Translations under genes and position numbers: made by a program
Shown here: positions 1 to 10,025 of the stretch, in pieces
How positions within the stretch are numbered: the stretch's first letter is position 1
Layout of the letters: the number at the start of each line of letters is the position of its first letter
DNA from: Limnanthes douglasii subsp. nivea
Lineage: Eukaryota; Streptophyta; Magnoliopsida; Brassicales; Limnanthaceae
Reading direction: 5' to 3'
Assembly: GCA_036936605.1 (NCBI GenBank)
Contig: JAUPFV010000005.1
Location: 77,512,885-77,576,884 of the forward strand
Length of the DNA stretch: 64,000 nucleotides
The notes under the pieces: generated by a model
Seen by the model: only the letters and a program-made list of their open reading frames with translations
What the model was told of the DNA's origin: nothing
Databases searched by the model: none

Positions 1-193
1 GTGTAATCAGCTTCCTTGACCTCTTTAAATAGGCCTAGTGAGTTAGTTACAAATTCGGTTACATAAGAGATTTATTTACAATTTAGTCCCTGTTCTTCTT
101 ATAAAGCTTTAATCTTACTCTATATTAATAGAACTTATCATTCAAGTCCTTATTAGTTACATTTAAGTCCCTTATGAATATATTTCCTTATCA
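1..193 (-). repeat. Element 1, 3' LTR (partial)
   Basis: Positions 1-193 are identical to 10129-10321 (offset 10128). The match stops one base after the terminal CA, then diverges (TAGCCC versus ATGTAA), which fixes the LTR edge at 193. About 103 bp lie left of the window. On the minus strand this LTR begins TGATAAGG. Confidence 0.95.
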
Positions 194-206
194 GTAGCCC
201 CCTTAG
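194..206 (-). promoter_or_regulatory. Element 1 polypurine tract
   Basis: On the minus strand CTAAGGGGGCTAC directly precedes the LTR start TGATAAGG. A G-rich purine run touching the 3' LTR is where plus-strand DNA synthesis is primed in LTR retrotransposons. It also helps prove that the element reads on the minus strand. Confidence 0.8.
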
Positions 207-234
207 TTCTTATAAAAACAATTTTATAAGAACT
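205..234. repeat. Perfect 13-bp inverted repeat beside the PPT
   Basis: AGTTCTTATAAAA (205-217) and its exact complement (222-234) are separated by a 4-base loop. The stem overlaps the end of the polypurine tract. It lies upstream of the aORF promoter on the plus strand and just before the 3' LTR on the minus strand. A role as terminator, RNA hairpin or replication structure is possible but unproven. Confidence 0.75.
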
Positions 235-360
235 ACTCAGTCTTCGAAGATTACTCCAGGTGAATAAAACTTCTTTCATCCAGCCTCTTTATTATGACTG
301 AGTCCAGTGACTTGCAGCTTCACTTCGAATATAAGAATGAGTGCAAATAAGCTCCCCACT

Positions 361-474
361 CACTTCGAGTCTATCAACTTGAAATACAACATTGCTTCCA
401 CTTCGAATCTTCTGACTAGAAATATAACTTTACTTCTACTTCGAATCTTCTGACCCCTACTTGAAAGATTGATT
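361..474 (+). repeat. Three direct repeats of about 38 bp upstream of the aORF promoter
   Basis: Copies begin at 361, 399 and 437 with CACTTCGAGTC, CACTTCGAATC and TACTTCGAATC. They end about 120 bp before the TATA box of the antisense gene. They could be upstream promoter elements; this is inferred from position only. Confidence 0.6.
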
Positions 475-592
475 GGACCCTTCTTGATAGATCTATGACA
501 CATCAAGTTTTTCTCCACGTTTCACATTCCACCCAATGAGAACAATTCACCGGTTTTGCCTCTTCAAATTCTCAACGTCATCTTTTTCCAAG

Positions 593-600
593 TATAAATA
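593..600 (+). promoter_or_regulatory. TATA box of element 1 antisense gene
   Basis: TATAAATA lies 160 bp before the aORF ATG and drives transcription opposite to gag-pol. Element 3 has TATAAAT about 100 bp before the start of its own aORF, which supports a conserved independent promoter. Confidence 0.6.
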
Positions 601-759
601 CTTAGCTCCACCTTACTGAGAACTTTTTAGAAAAGTCATTTCTTTCCTAAGCCATCTTCATCTAGTTCTTCATCAACCTTCAACCCCATTAGCTACCTTC
701 CCCAGAAACATCAACTTCTTCAGTCACAAAAAACAACTTCCCAGATCAACGTCTATTAT

Positions 760-3556
760 ATGAGAAGATACCCCAAATACAAAATATCTAAACCCCAAAA
801 ACCAAGAAAACCAAAGAAATCTCTCTTCCTTGGTCCTAGCAATCAAGTATTTGGTGCTTACGATTATCTCTGTATTTCAAAAAGAGCTAAGGAATACAAA
901 GCTGCTGGGTTAATCTACAACGGTCCTCGTTTCTCCTCTACCACCTTCAAATATGGTAACTTCAATCCCAATCTAGTTAATTCATCTTCAACCCTAGCAT
1001 CAAACCCAGAATCTAGCCAGCAATCTTCTCCTCCTCAAAATCAATCCACTTCTCTATCACTAAAACCACATCGAAAATCTAAGCCTGTCAATTCTGACAA
1101 ACCTCCAACTCCTAAAAAACCACAACCCAAATCACATATCCTACAATCCGAAGCAACTAAAAAACTACAACCCAAATCAACCTTTCTAGCAATGGGTGAC
1201 GATGCAGAAACCTCCTCTCCTCTCCCACAAGAAGTGGTTGACGTTACATCAGAGAATAGTCAACCAGTTCTTGTGACTCAAACTGAGACTCAAACTCGAA
1301 GTCTTCGCGATGAAGCTACTGATGAAGAAAATGACAAGGAAAATGATTCTGAAGCCACTGAATCCAATGCCGAAGGCGAATCCGAGGCAGAAGAAATAAC
1401 CCCTTCAAAGAAAATTCGAGGAAAGAAAGCTCCTATTACCCTCCCCGAAGATGTTGCTGCCTTGGTTCAGGAAAACCTACAACCACTTTGTCCTCGGTAC
1501 ATTCTTGCCCTAAAAAATGTACGCTATACTTACTACCTCGAATCAGAGAAAGAAGAACTTAAGAAACTATGGGGATTAACAGACAACATTGTTCTTTGTC
1601 TACCAGTAGAAGGAGAAACACCTCTGAGTTGTCAGAAGAACGAACTGGTAGTTTACCCTGAACTTTTCAACTGGGGACTTCGATTTCCCCTCGATCCAAT
1701 GATTGTAAAGTACTTCGAAATTCTTGGGTTGTGCCCAACACAAGTCACTCCAAACCAACTGTTCACCTTATTCTCCGTTATTATGGTGTCGAGGCTAGGA
1801 AGCATCCCCCTCGAAATAGAAGACTTCATCTCACTGACCAAAATCTCAAATGGGCCAGTTTTACCATTATACTACCTAACCTTGGAGGATGATCTGAAGA
1901 TTATCGATGACCTCCTCGAAGCTGATAAGTTTTGGAAGCAAAGGTTTGTTTTTTTATCAGGAGCTTGGGAAAATGGTAAAGAAATTTCCGATGACAACCC
2001 CTCAAAACTTACTCTCACCTCGAGAGATAACAGTAAGTAGATCATTGTTATTATTGTTAATATTTTCTTCCCAACTTATTAAGCCTAGTAAAAATAACCA
2101 AGCCTACTTATCTGATTGTTTACTCTTTTTTTCAGAAATTCCGAGGAGATTCAAAAGTCGTCGAAAAACTGCAAAGGATATCTTCAAGAGAATGGCTGAA
2201 TGGGCAGAGGAAGCCTGGGGAAATGGCTTTCACTCAGCCTTTCAACCAATCAACTTCGTCAACAGCCATCTCTGGCGCATAACCTTGGGAGCTGACTTCC
2301 CAGAAGACCCAATGCTTCCCCCAGATCCCATTGAAGCAGTCAAAAGAATACTCGCACCAGATGGGAAAACTTACCTTCCCACCAGGAATCGATCTGACAG
2401 TCACCTGCCACTAAAAAAGAAGGGAAAGTTAGCCCTAAAAAAGCCCAACACAAGTAAGCCTAACCCTTCCAAAAATTCGAAGCCTGCAGGGAAACAAAAA
2501 GCGCCTGCATCTCAACTTCCTCCAATATCCGAAGAAGACGAACCTGTCCTGAAAAAGAAAAAGAAAGAAGATAATGTTCCAAAGAAGAAAAAGAGCAAGT
2601 CCACTACCCAGAAGAAAAAGAACGAAGCTGAAATGCTCAAAGAGGTATTAGCTTCCGAGGTGCATGAGAAAACCTTCATTGAAGAATATCCTCAAGGGGG
2701 ATTGGAATTAGGAGATAGCCAAGAAAATGAATATCTTAACCTCGAAGATTTCAACTCGAGCGGGGATTTTGTTGTCACTGGTGAAGATTCTCAACCTACC
2801 AACACCATTCCATCAACTTCTACCGGGGCTGCCATAACTTCAACATCTAATGCAATCATTCATGTCCATCGCCCATCAAACTTGCCCAATCCTGAAAGAT
2901 CCGATGAGGTAACTTCAATCCTTCGACCTTGTACTAATTTAAGTGCTGCAGCCAAAAAATTATGTGAAGAAGTAAACAATTCACATACACAATTGGAGCT
3001 CCTTGCACAAGAATTAATCAAGAGCAAAAAGGAAACAGAATCTGAAAAGGCTTCGAAAAATGAAGCACTTCAAAATTTCGAAGCTGAAAAAGGAAAGCTT
3101 CTTAAAGAGCATAAAGAAAAAATCGAAGCTTTGGAGACTTCTCATCGTCTGGCTCTTGAAAATATAAATTCTCAACATTCTACTGCCCTTTCTAAGGAAA
3201 AGAAAAAAGCTACCGATGCTGAAGAACTTGTTAAGAAAACTCAAGAAAGCCTGGAAGATTGTCAAACTCAATTGACTACGCTTCAAACAGGATTCGAGCA
3301 GGAAAAGAAGGACGCCATCAAGAAAGCCGAAGCTGCTGTTGGTTCTGTGATGCTTGATGGTATCAAGAAGGCTCAAATCGATACAGCTATCAATCTTCTT
3401 CGAGAATTCCATGCTGCCTATCCAAGGTTAAATTTAACAGAATTTTGGAAACAAGTTCCAGAGAAAGATTTTCCAAAGGAGGCATTCGAAGTGCCATCAA
3501 GATCTTCAGAAGAAGGTGACGCTTCTGAAGGGTCATCGGAAGAGGAAGATGACTAG
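760..3556 (+). CDS. Element 1 antisense ORF (aORF), two exons; putative gypsy-type transposon protein
   Basis: A large extra protein encoded opposite to gag-pol, of the kind reported in some Tat-lineage elements; its function is unknown. Exon 1 is 760-2032, the intron is 2033-2135 (GTAAGT ... TTTTTTTCAG), and exon 2 is 2136-3556. The join keeps frame and gives about 897 residues. Residues 1-230 are basic and low in complexity, then acidic. About residues 235-400 form the conserved core, with motifs YILALKNVRY, YPELFNWGLRFPLDP and a Pro-Thr-Gln-(Val/Leu)-x-Pro-Asn motif, which resembles the Pfam putative gypsy-type transposon family (Transposase_28). Exon 2 has AEWAEEAWGNGFHSAF, Lys-rich tracts, a long coiled coil (about 2930-3330) and an acidic tail. 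The protein, its intron site and its domains recur in elements 2 and 3. No break is seen in this copy. Confidence 0.85.
2033..2135 (+). other. Intron of element 1 aORF (103 nt)
   Basis: The donor is ACA|GTAAGTAG and the acceptor TTTTTTTCAG|AAATTCC after a T-rich tract. Without splicing exon 1 stops at 2038-2040. Splicing continues into IPRRFKSRR, the counterpart of LPKEFGDYL after the element 3 intron. Equivalent sites in three elements make this a real, old intron. Confidence 0.85.
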
Positions 3557-3683
3557 TCAGTAGATTATATATGTTATGCGTTTTTTGTTGTTGTTTTTTT
3601 TTAAGTAGTTTTCTCCTTTTTGTAAGCTTCAAGCTTTATCCAATGAAACAATCGACTATCTTAATGTTTTAAAGTTCTATTTC

Positions 3684-3949
3684 ACTCATAAAATGTTGTA
3701 CGTCAAAATTGGATGCACTCATAAAACGTGGCACCTCGAAGATTAGATGTACTCATAAAACGTGTCACCTCGAAAATTATATGCACTCATAAAATGTGGC
3801 ACCTCGAAAATTAGATGCACTCATAAAACGTGGCACCTCGAAAATTAGATGCACTCATAAAACGTGGCACCTCGAAAATTAGATGCACTCATAAAACGCG
3901 GCACCTCGAAAATTACATGCACTCATAAAACGTGGCACCTCGAAATAGG
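3684..3949. repeat. 34-bp tandem repeat, about 8 copies, between aORF and pol
   Basis: Copies begin at 3684, 3717, 3751, 3785, 3819, 3853, 3887 and 3921. Each has ACTCATAAAACGTGGCACCT followed by CGAAAATTAGATGC with few changes; the first copy is the most diverged. The array lies in the 3' region shared by the two converging genes. Element 2 has a related array at the same place. Tandem repeats in the 3' regions of Tat elements are known as sources of satellite DNA. Confidence 0.93.
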
Positions 3950-4178
3950 TTGTTTCTTCAAAGCTATTGCTTTGGAAAATTACTCTTGGTCAACTTTCAA
4001 AGATGATCAGTCTCTGCCAAGTTACCAAAATAATAAATCATTCATCATACTAAACAACCAATGGCCAAAATAAATTTTATTATGAAATTCAATTTTTACC
4101 AGACACCTCATTAAAACCTTTCTGGGCCAACAGATAAGGAAATAGTATGTCTGTCTTTCAAAAATTCTAAGTTCAATT

Positions 4179-7100
4179 TTACTCACAATACAATTTCAAA
4201 TGTTCTATATTCCAAGGGTGTTTGAGCATCCTCCCCTCACAATCAGACAACCTATATGACCCTGGCTTGACCTTCATTTTGACTTCGTAAGGAGCCTCCC
4301 AATTCGGAGCCAATTTTCCGAGGTGTTAATTGTTGGTATGAAGAAATACTTTTCGCAACACTTTATCGCCAACTTTGAACTCCCTCTTCTTAACTTTAGC
4401 ATCGTACCTGCTTCTCATTAAGGTTTGATAATGAACCACATTCAAATGTGCTTTGACCCTCTTTTCTTCTAACAAATCAAGCTCAATCCTTCTAGCTTCA
4501 TCATTATCTGCTTCGGAATAACGCAATAGCCTATAGGAAGGTAATGTAGATTCAGCAGGGCATACAACATCCATTCCATATACCAAAGAAAAAGGAGTCT
4601 CTTTGGTGGCCTCTCTAGGTGTTGTACGATATGCCCACAACACCTCTTGAAGATAGTTTGGCCATTTCCCCGCTGCTCCCGCCAAATGTTTCTTCAAACC
4701 CTCCAAAATAGATCTATTTGTAACTTCCACTTGCCCATTTGCTTGTGGATGAAAAGGAGTAGAAAAGCATTGCTGTATTCCTTTCGAGGAGCAAAAAGAG
4801 TCTATTTCCTTGTTATTAAATTGAGGACCGTTGTCCGTTGTTATTTTTCGAGGAACCCCAAAACGGTAGCAGATGTTACTTAGAATAAACTTAATCACAT
4901 CCTTAGCTTTTGTTCCAGCTAAAGGTTCTGCTTCTGCCCACTTCGAAAAATAATCAACCGCGACAATAATCATTTGTCTTCCACCTGAAGCCATAGGCAA
5001 TGGTCCTACTATATCAATCCCCCATCTATCAAAAGGAACCGCCTCAGAGATTATCATTAGGGGTGTCGCTGGTTTATGTATCAAATGTGCATACCTTTGA
5101 CAAGTATCACAGCTTCGAACTAATAACTTGGCATCCTGCAATATAGTAGGCCAATAATATCCTGCCAACAATACCCTGCGTGTTAAAGCTTTGAAGCCAC
5201 AATGAGCTGACCCATCTCCATCATGTAATTCAGATAGAATGTTTTGAGATTCTCGCTTACTCAAACATCGTAATAAGGGCCTCGACACAGACCTCTTATA
5301 CAATGCCCCATCCAACATCACATAACCAAGAGCTTTACTCTTTATTTTCTTGAGCAAGTGCTTATCAAGAGGTAGTATTCCCTTTGTAAGAAAATTTAAC
5401 AAGTCAGTTATCCAATCACCCCGAATACGCACCGAATCACCTACTACCTCCTCAACAAATTCACACTGCTCAGAGCTTGATATAATCGAAGGCAGTGGTT
5501 GTGTCACAATCCATGGATATTCTTCAGAGTAAGCCATTGTTGCTAAAGAATCAGCCATTGTGTTATTTCGTCTTCGAATATGCTCCACCTCAACATTTTC
5601 AAACTGTGCCATCACACTTCGAAGTTCTTGCAAATACAAAACTAAACGGTCTTTTTTAGCCTCTGATATTCCTTTAACATGGTTAACTACCAACTGCAAA
5701 TCTGTTTCTAAGCGCACGAATATTGCTCCACAAATTTTTGCTAACCGCAATCCTGCTAGCACAGCTTCATATTCAGCTTCAATATTCGAAGCATGAAATC
5801 CAAATTTTATAGCTTGAAACATATACTCCCCTTTTGGTGCCACCAATTCAACTCCTGCACTCAACCCTTTATTACTAGATCCTCCATCAGTTCGTACTGT
5901 CCATATCGGATTCGTGTTCATTTTTTCATCTTCTTTCTCTTCGGATCTACTCGAATGAAACTCAACAAAGAAATCTGCTAAGGCCTGAGCTTTGACAGCC
6001 GTTCGTGGAGAGAATAACACATCGAAATCTCCCAATTCAACAGACCACTTAGTCATTCTTCCTGAGATATCTGGTTTTTGCAATACATTTTTCAATGGAT
6101 AAGAAGTTCGAACCACAATTGTATGTGCTTGGAAGTAGGGACGCATTTTTCTCGCCGCTACCACTATGCACAATGCCAATTTTTCGAGCTTTAAGTAACG
6201 TTTTTCAGCATCAAACAAACTTTTACTGACATAATAGACGGGCTTCGAAATTCTTGAATCTTCACTAATCAGAACTGCACTCACTGCATAATCCGATACT
6301 GCTATATATAAAAACAATTGCTCACCTTCTCGAGGCTTTGATAATATTTCAGGAGAAGACAAAAGATTTTTTATCTTAATAAAAGCTTCTTCACAATCCG
6401 AAGTCCACTCAAAATTATTCGGTCGACGCAACACCTGGACAAAAGGCAAGCATTTATCTGAAAAACGAGAAATGAATCTGTTCAGAGCTGCTAACCTGCC
6501 TGTTAACATTTGCACTTCTTTGATATTCCGAGGCGAAGACATCGATATCAAAGCCTTCAACTGTTCTGGATCCACTTCGATTCCTCTTTCACTTATCACA
6601 TATCCCAGAAACTTACCAGATCGGACTCCAAACGTGCATTTTTCTGGGTTCAACTTCAACTATATTGCTCTAAGATTCAGAAACGTCTCTTCTAAATCAT
6701 CGATATGATCATCATCACTTTTGCTCTTAACAAGCATATCATCGATGTATACTTCGATATTCCTGCCTATTTGTGAAGCAAATGCCTTATTCATCAACCT
6801 TTGATATGTAGACCCAACATTTTTCAATCCAAACGGCATCACTCTATAACAATGTAGACCTCGATCAGTGATAAAAGTTGTGCTTTCTTCATCCTCTGGA
6901 TTCATTCGAATTTGATTATATCCTGAAAATGCATCCATAAATGTTAGAATTTTGTTTCCAGAAGTAGAATCCACTAGTTGATCAATTCGAGGTACTGGGA
7001 AAGGATCCTTTGGGCAAACTCTGTTCAAATTTGTGAAGTCTACACACATCCTCCATTTTCCATTCTTCTTTTTCACCACTACAGGATTAGCTATCCACTT

Positions 7101-7345
7101 CGGATATTTGGACTCCCGGATATGCCCCATCTTATACAATCTATCTACCTCAGCAACTATGGCCTCGGATTTTTCCAACGAAAAAGCTCTCCTTTTTGTA
7201 TTATCGGCTTGATCTTCAAATCCACAGCCAAGCTATGACATATAATATTAATTGGGACCCCCACTACATCCTCAGACCTCCAAGCAAACACATCCAAGTT
7301 CTTAGACAAAAAATTCAACAATCTTTCTCGCACTGATAAAGACAA
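4179..7345 (-). pseudogene. pol: Element 1 pol: RT, RNase H, archaeal-type RNase H, integrase
   Basis: Copies element RNA into DNA and inserts it. RT runs from about 7180 to 6450 with YIDDMLV at the active site and MPFGLKN upstream. RNase H follows (KPVYYVSKSL ... LEKLAL). The second RNase H (about 5930-5530) keeps its acidic residues in VRTDGGSS, EAEYEAVLAGL, ETDLQLVV and MADSLA. Integrase has the H-H-C-C zinc site (HDGDGSAHCG ... CDTCQRY) and a DDE core in WGIDIVGPL, TTDNGPQF and GQVEV. The C-terminus ends at PWNIEHLKLYCE (4179) with no chromodomain. Breaks: a one-base frameshift in the A5 run at 7193-7197, an in-frame TAG at 6660-6662 in RT, and a TAA at 4326-4328 near the integrase end. 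The frame continues from gag-protease through the stop at 7484-7486 and a second TAA at 7388-7390. Confidence 0.93.
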
Positions 7346-7483
7346 TAAAGTCCCAATTCGAAGTACTGTGTTATTATCGAAGACGTATTATTCTATCGCT
7401 TCACTTACTACCACAGAACTCGGGGTTGACCTCGGATCATCAATTCCTTCATCTTTACTACCAGAGGGAAACCCCCCAACTTG

Positions 7484-7486
7484 CTA
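7484..7486 (-). promoter_or_regulatory. In-frame stop between protease and RT, likely readthrough site (element 1)
   Basis: The context is AAA TAG CAA GTT. The protease frame and the pol frame are the same on both sides. Elements 2 and 3 have a stop followed by CAG at the matching site. UAG followed by CAA or CAG is a known leaky context in plants. A second stop 32 codons downstream (7388-7390) has no clear counterpart in element 3 and looks like damage. Confidence 0.65.
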
Positions 7487-9577
7487 TTTCTCCATTGGAT
7501 CATCGGTACTTTTATCACGTAGTCTAAATGCAGCAGCGTAACACTCTCTAGCTACTTTTTGATCACTTCGAACTACACCAATTCGATCCCCGACTACATA
7601 TTTCAAACATTGATGAACTGTAGAAACTATAGCGTACATTTTTGCCAGCCATGACCTTCCAAAGATAGCATTGTAGCTCGACGGACAATCTACCACCATA
7701 AAAAGTACTTGTACTTTCTTTTTAAAAGGCCCTTTTCCCAGAGAAATTTCACCTTCAAACTCTCCCACTACATTCGCTGTTGCACCAGTAAACCCAATTA
7801 TAGTTCTTTCTGACCTTTCTATCTGAGGTGGAGCATTTAATCTATCATATGTTGATTTGAACAACACATTAGCAGAACTTCCAGTATCAATCAATACTCG
7901 TCGAATTTCTACCCCACACACTTCTGCTCCAATGACCACTGCATCTTCATGTGGTCCAGTAATTCCTCTCAAATCATCCCCATCGAAAATTATAAATGGG
8001 ACATTCTTATTGTATAGATGTGCTGATGCTCCTCCTTCAATTTGATGCGTTAAATTCACTATATGTCTTTTCCTCGAATTATTGGTATTATTAGTCATTG
8101 AGTCTCCCCCATATATTGCCAATGACTCAAAGAACGCACACAGATCTCGAACACGTCCCTTACACATCGGCTCATCAACTGACATCAACAACAATCGACT
8201 AGGGTCTGGGTCGACATATTCCGAAGCCACATCAAATTCATCATCTGCAACATCTAAAATCATCAGTGCAGTTTCCTGCTTAGAATTAGGATTACCAACC
8301 TTTTGAGTTACAGCTTTAGCGTTCTTTTTGACATACTCCAACAATTTTCCATTCTCTATCAAAATCTGCATCTCCTTCTTCAAAGCAATACAATCATTTG
8401 TATCATGTCCAATATCATCATGATACCTACGGAACCTGTTATTGCGTTCCTCTCTTGGCCTATTAATCGCTGCCGGCTTTCTGAAATTTACTGTTCCCTT
8501 GTTTTTCTCATATATTGATGCCACACTTTCAGTCAAATCCGCATAATATTCTGGTTTCACCCATACATTCGATCTCGGTTTGAACTGGTATTGATTACTG
8601 AAATTGTGATGATTAGAACCCCCTTGATATGAATTTGAACCTCCTCGGTAAGAAAAATTTTGATTACCCCTCGCCCTTGACGAGCTATTATTTGAAGCGT
8701 TCACTTGATTATTTCCCACTTGACTATTCCCTTTCTGAACACCAATATTTCCTCCTCGAACTCGAGTAGACTCTTCGACTTTGATCTGATCTTCAACCTG
8801 GGCCATGAGAGCTCCAAACGTTAATGCCCTACGCCTTGTTGTTTCATCAGCTAAATCTCCTGGCAACAATCCTTGTCGAAACGCTGCCATAGCCACCACT
8901 TCCTCACAATCATCTAATCCTGCTTTTGTTGACACAAATCTCTTAGTATAGTCCTTCAACTTTTCTCCCACAGCTTGCTTACATTGTATTATTGTATCTC
9001 CATTAGCTCTCATTTCTTTGCTTCCCACAAACTGTCTTCGAAAAGCTGTGTAAAAGCCTCTAAAATTTTCAATAGACTCCTTAGGAATCTTGTTACACCA
9101 TTTTAATGCAGTTCCTTTGAATGTCTGAGAGAAGGCCCTGCAAACCAATTTATCATCATCCTCGAAATTAGTCATATAGTTCTTGAATTGCTCTATATGA
9201 TCATCTGGATCTTGAGTTCCATCAAACTTGTCAATTTTAGAAATGTCGAACCGCCTCGGAAGCGGTACAGATCTGATCGCACTAATCAACGGGGAATTCC
9301 TCCAATCTACTCCTTGAACAAACTGGTCTTCATTCCTCATTCCCACAGTAGCATACAAACTTGGTTCCCCTTCAAATTTCCGAGGAGAATACACTTTCCG
9401 AGGAGAATACACTCGCCTTTCCTTCTTCTGCCTTCCTTCCTTATACATTTTAGCTGGCCACAATTCATATCCTCCCTCTCTCGAATGACCTCGAAAATGC
9501 TTATATCTCGGTGTTTCATCCGATTCCGAATTTTCATCATCTTCTTCACTAGAATCTACATACCGTCGCTTCTGCAA
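7484..9577 (-). CDS. gag-pro: Element 1 gag (main part) and aspartic protease
   Basis: Gag forms the particle and binds RNA; protease cuts the polyprotein. The retrotransposon gag core spans about residues 90-260 (NYMTNFEDDDKLVCRAFSQT, ALKWCNKIP, FRRQFVGSKE, MAAFRQGLLPGDLADETTRR). A zinc-knuckle-like site follows, RRYHDDIGHDTNDC; its first Cys is Arg here, where element 3 has CQYHNDIGHTTDDC. Protease has VLIDTGSSANVLF and YNAIFGRSWL. The N-terminal 110 residues of gag lie in another frame (9590-9915) because of an A10 run. The frame ends in the likely readthrough stop at 7484-7486. Confidence 0.92.
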   Translation of the reverse strand: MQKRRYVDSSEEDDENSESDETPRYKHFRGHSREGGYELWPAKMYKEGRQKKERRVYSPRKVYSPRKFEGEPSLYATVGMRNEDQFVQGVDWRNSPLISAIRSVPLPRRFDISKIDKFDGTQDPDDHIEQFKNYMTNFEDDDKLVCRAFSQTFKGTALKWCNKIPKESIENFRGFYTAFRRQFVGSKEMRANGDTIIQCKQAVGEKLKDYTKRFVSTKAGLDDCEEVVAMAAFRQGLLPGDLADETTRRRALTFGALMAQVEDQIKVEESTRVRGGNIGVQKGNSQVGNNQVNASNNSSSRARGNQNFSYRGGSNSYQGGSNHHNFSNQYQFKPRSNVWVKPEYYADLTESVASIYEKNKGTVNFRKPAAINRPREERNNRFRRYHDDIGHDTNDCIALKKEMQILIENGKLLEYVKKNAKAVTQKVGNPNSKQETALMILDVADDEFDVASEYVDPDPSRLLLMSVDEPMCKGRVRDLCAFFESLAIYGGDSMTNNTNNSRKRHIVNLTHQIEGGASAHLYNKNVPFIIFDGDDLRGITGPHEDAVVIGAEVCGVEIRRVLIDTGSSANVLFKSTYDRLNAPPQIERSERTIIGFTGATANVVGEFEGEISLGKGPFKKKVQVLFMVVDCPSSYNAIFGRSWLAKMYAIVSTVHQCLKYVVGDRIGVVRSDQKVARECYAAAFRLRDKSTDDPMEK

Positions 9578-9579
9578 CT

Positions 9580-9915
9580 TTTTTTTTTCATTCCACTGTG
9601 CTCCTTCCTACGCTCAAAACGTATCTTACGTCGAGCATCTTGAACATCATCGACGTCATTCGATTGATCCGACTGATAATCCTGATTACCTCTGGATATT
9701 TCAGATCTAAGTTTAACGTTATTATTATCTTGTTTCTTTTGAGAAAATTCATCAAGTTCTGCCACTTTTCTTATCAACTCATTCATTTTTCCTTCAAAAT
9801 CAAATTGGTTTGATCGAATCGGAGCCGATTCACCTGCTTCTTTTTCTTGCAGATCAGATTTCAATGTCTCCAAAGCCTTTCGAACAGACGGATTATCACC
9901 TTCCTCCGAATTCAT
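9580..9915 (-). pseudogene. gag: Element 1 gag N-terminus, separated by a homopolymer frameshift
   Basis: It starts at 9915 with MNSEEGDNPSVRKALETLKS and is charged, probably helical. The same position in elements 2 and 3 encodes similar charged helical segments (LEIEALRAEKAKM in element 3). A run of ten A residues (minus strand) near 9579-9588 shifts the frame relative to the downstream gag. One base more or fewer in the run changes the frame, so this may be a real mutation, a sequencing error or polymerase slippage. Confidence 0.8.
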
Positions 9916-10004
9916 CTCCGATCAGCGAAAATATAAACGAAATGCTTCAGAAAACGAAAAAATTCGAGACTCGATTTTTGATCTATCGATCAAGGTATCT
10001 TCGC

Positions 10005-10022
10005 CCCCTCCTTCTAGCGCCA
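10005..10022 (-). promoter_or_regulatory. Element 1 primer binding site
   Basis: On the minus strand TGGCGCTAGAAGG follows the LTR end CTCACCA after a 3-base spacer AAT. TGG at this spot pairs with the CCA end of a tRNA. The sequence past TGGCG differs from elements 2 and 3 (TGGCGACCACAGTGGGAG); I do not name the tRNA. Confidence 0.75.
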
Positions 10023-10025
10023 ATT

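Noticed and set aside
3684..3949. CRISPR-like array
   Set aside because: The 34-bp units are joined head to tail without spacers; it is a minisatellite.
3864..4073. 69-codon open frame starting in the tandem array
   Set aside because: It is created by the 34-bp repeat itself and has no counterpart in element 2.
9188..9643. 151-codon plus-strand open frame
   Set aside because: It lies opposite the gag gene of element 1 and has no motif; it is a shadow of that gene, unlike the aORF, which has conserved domains in three elements.
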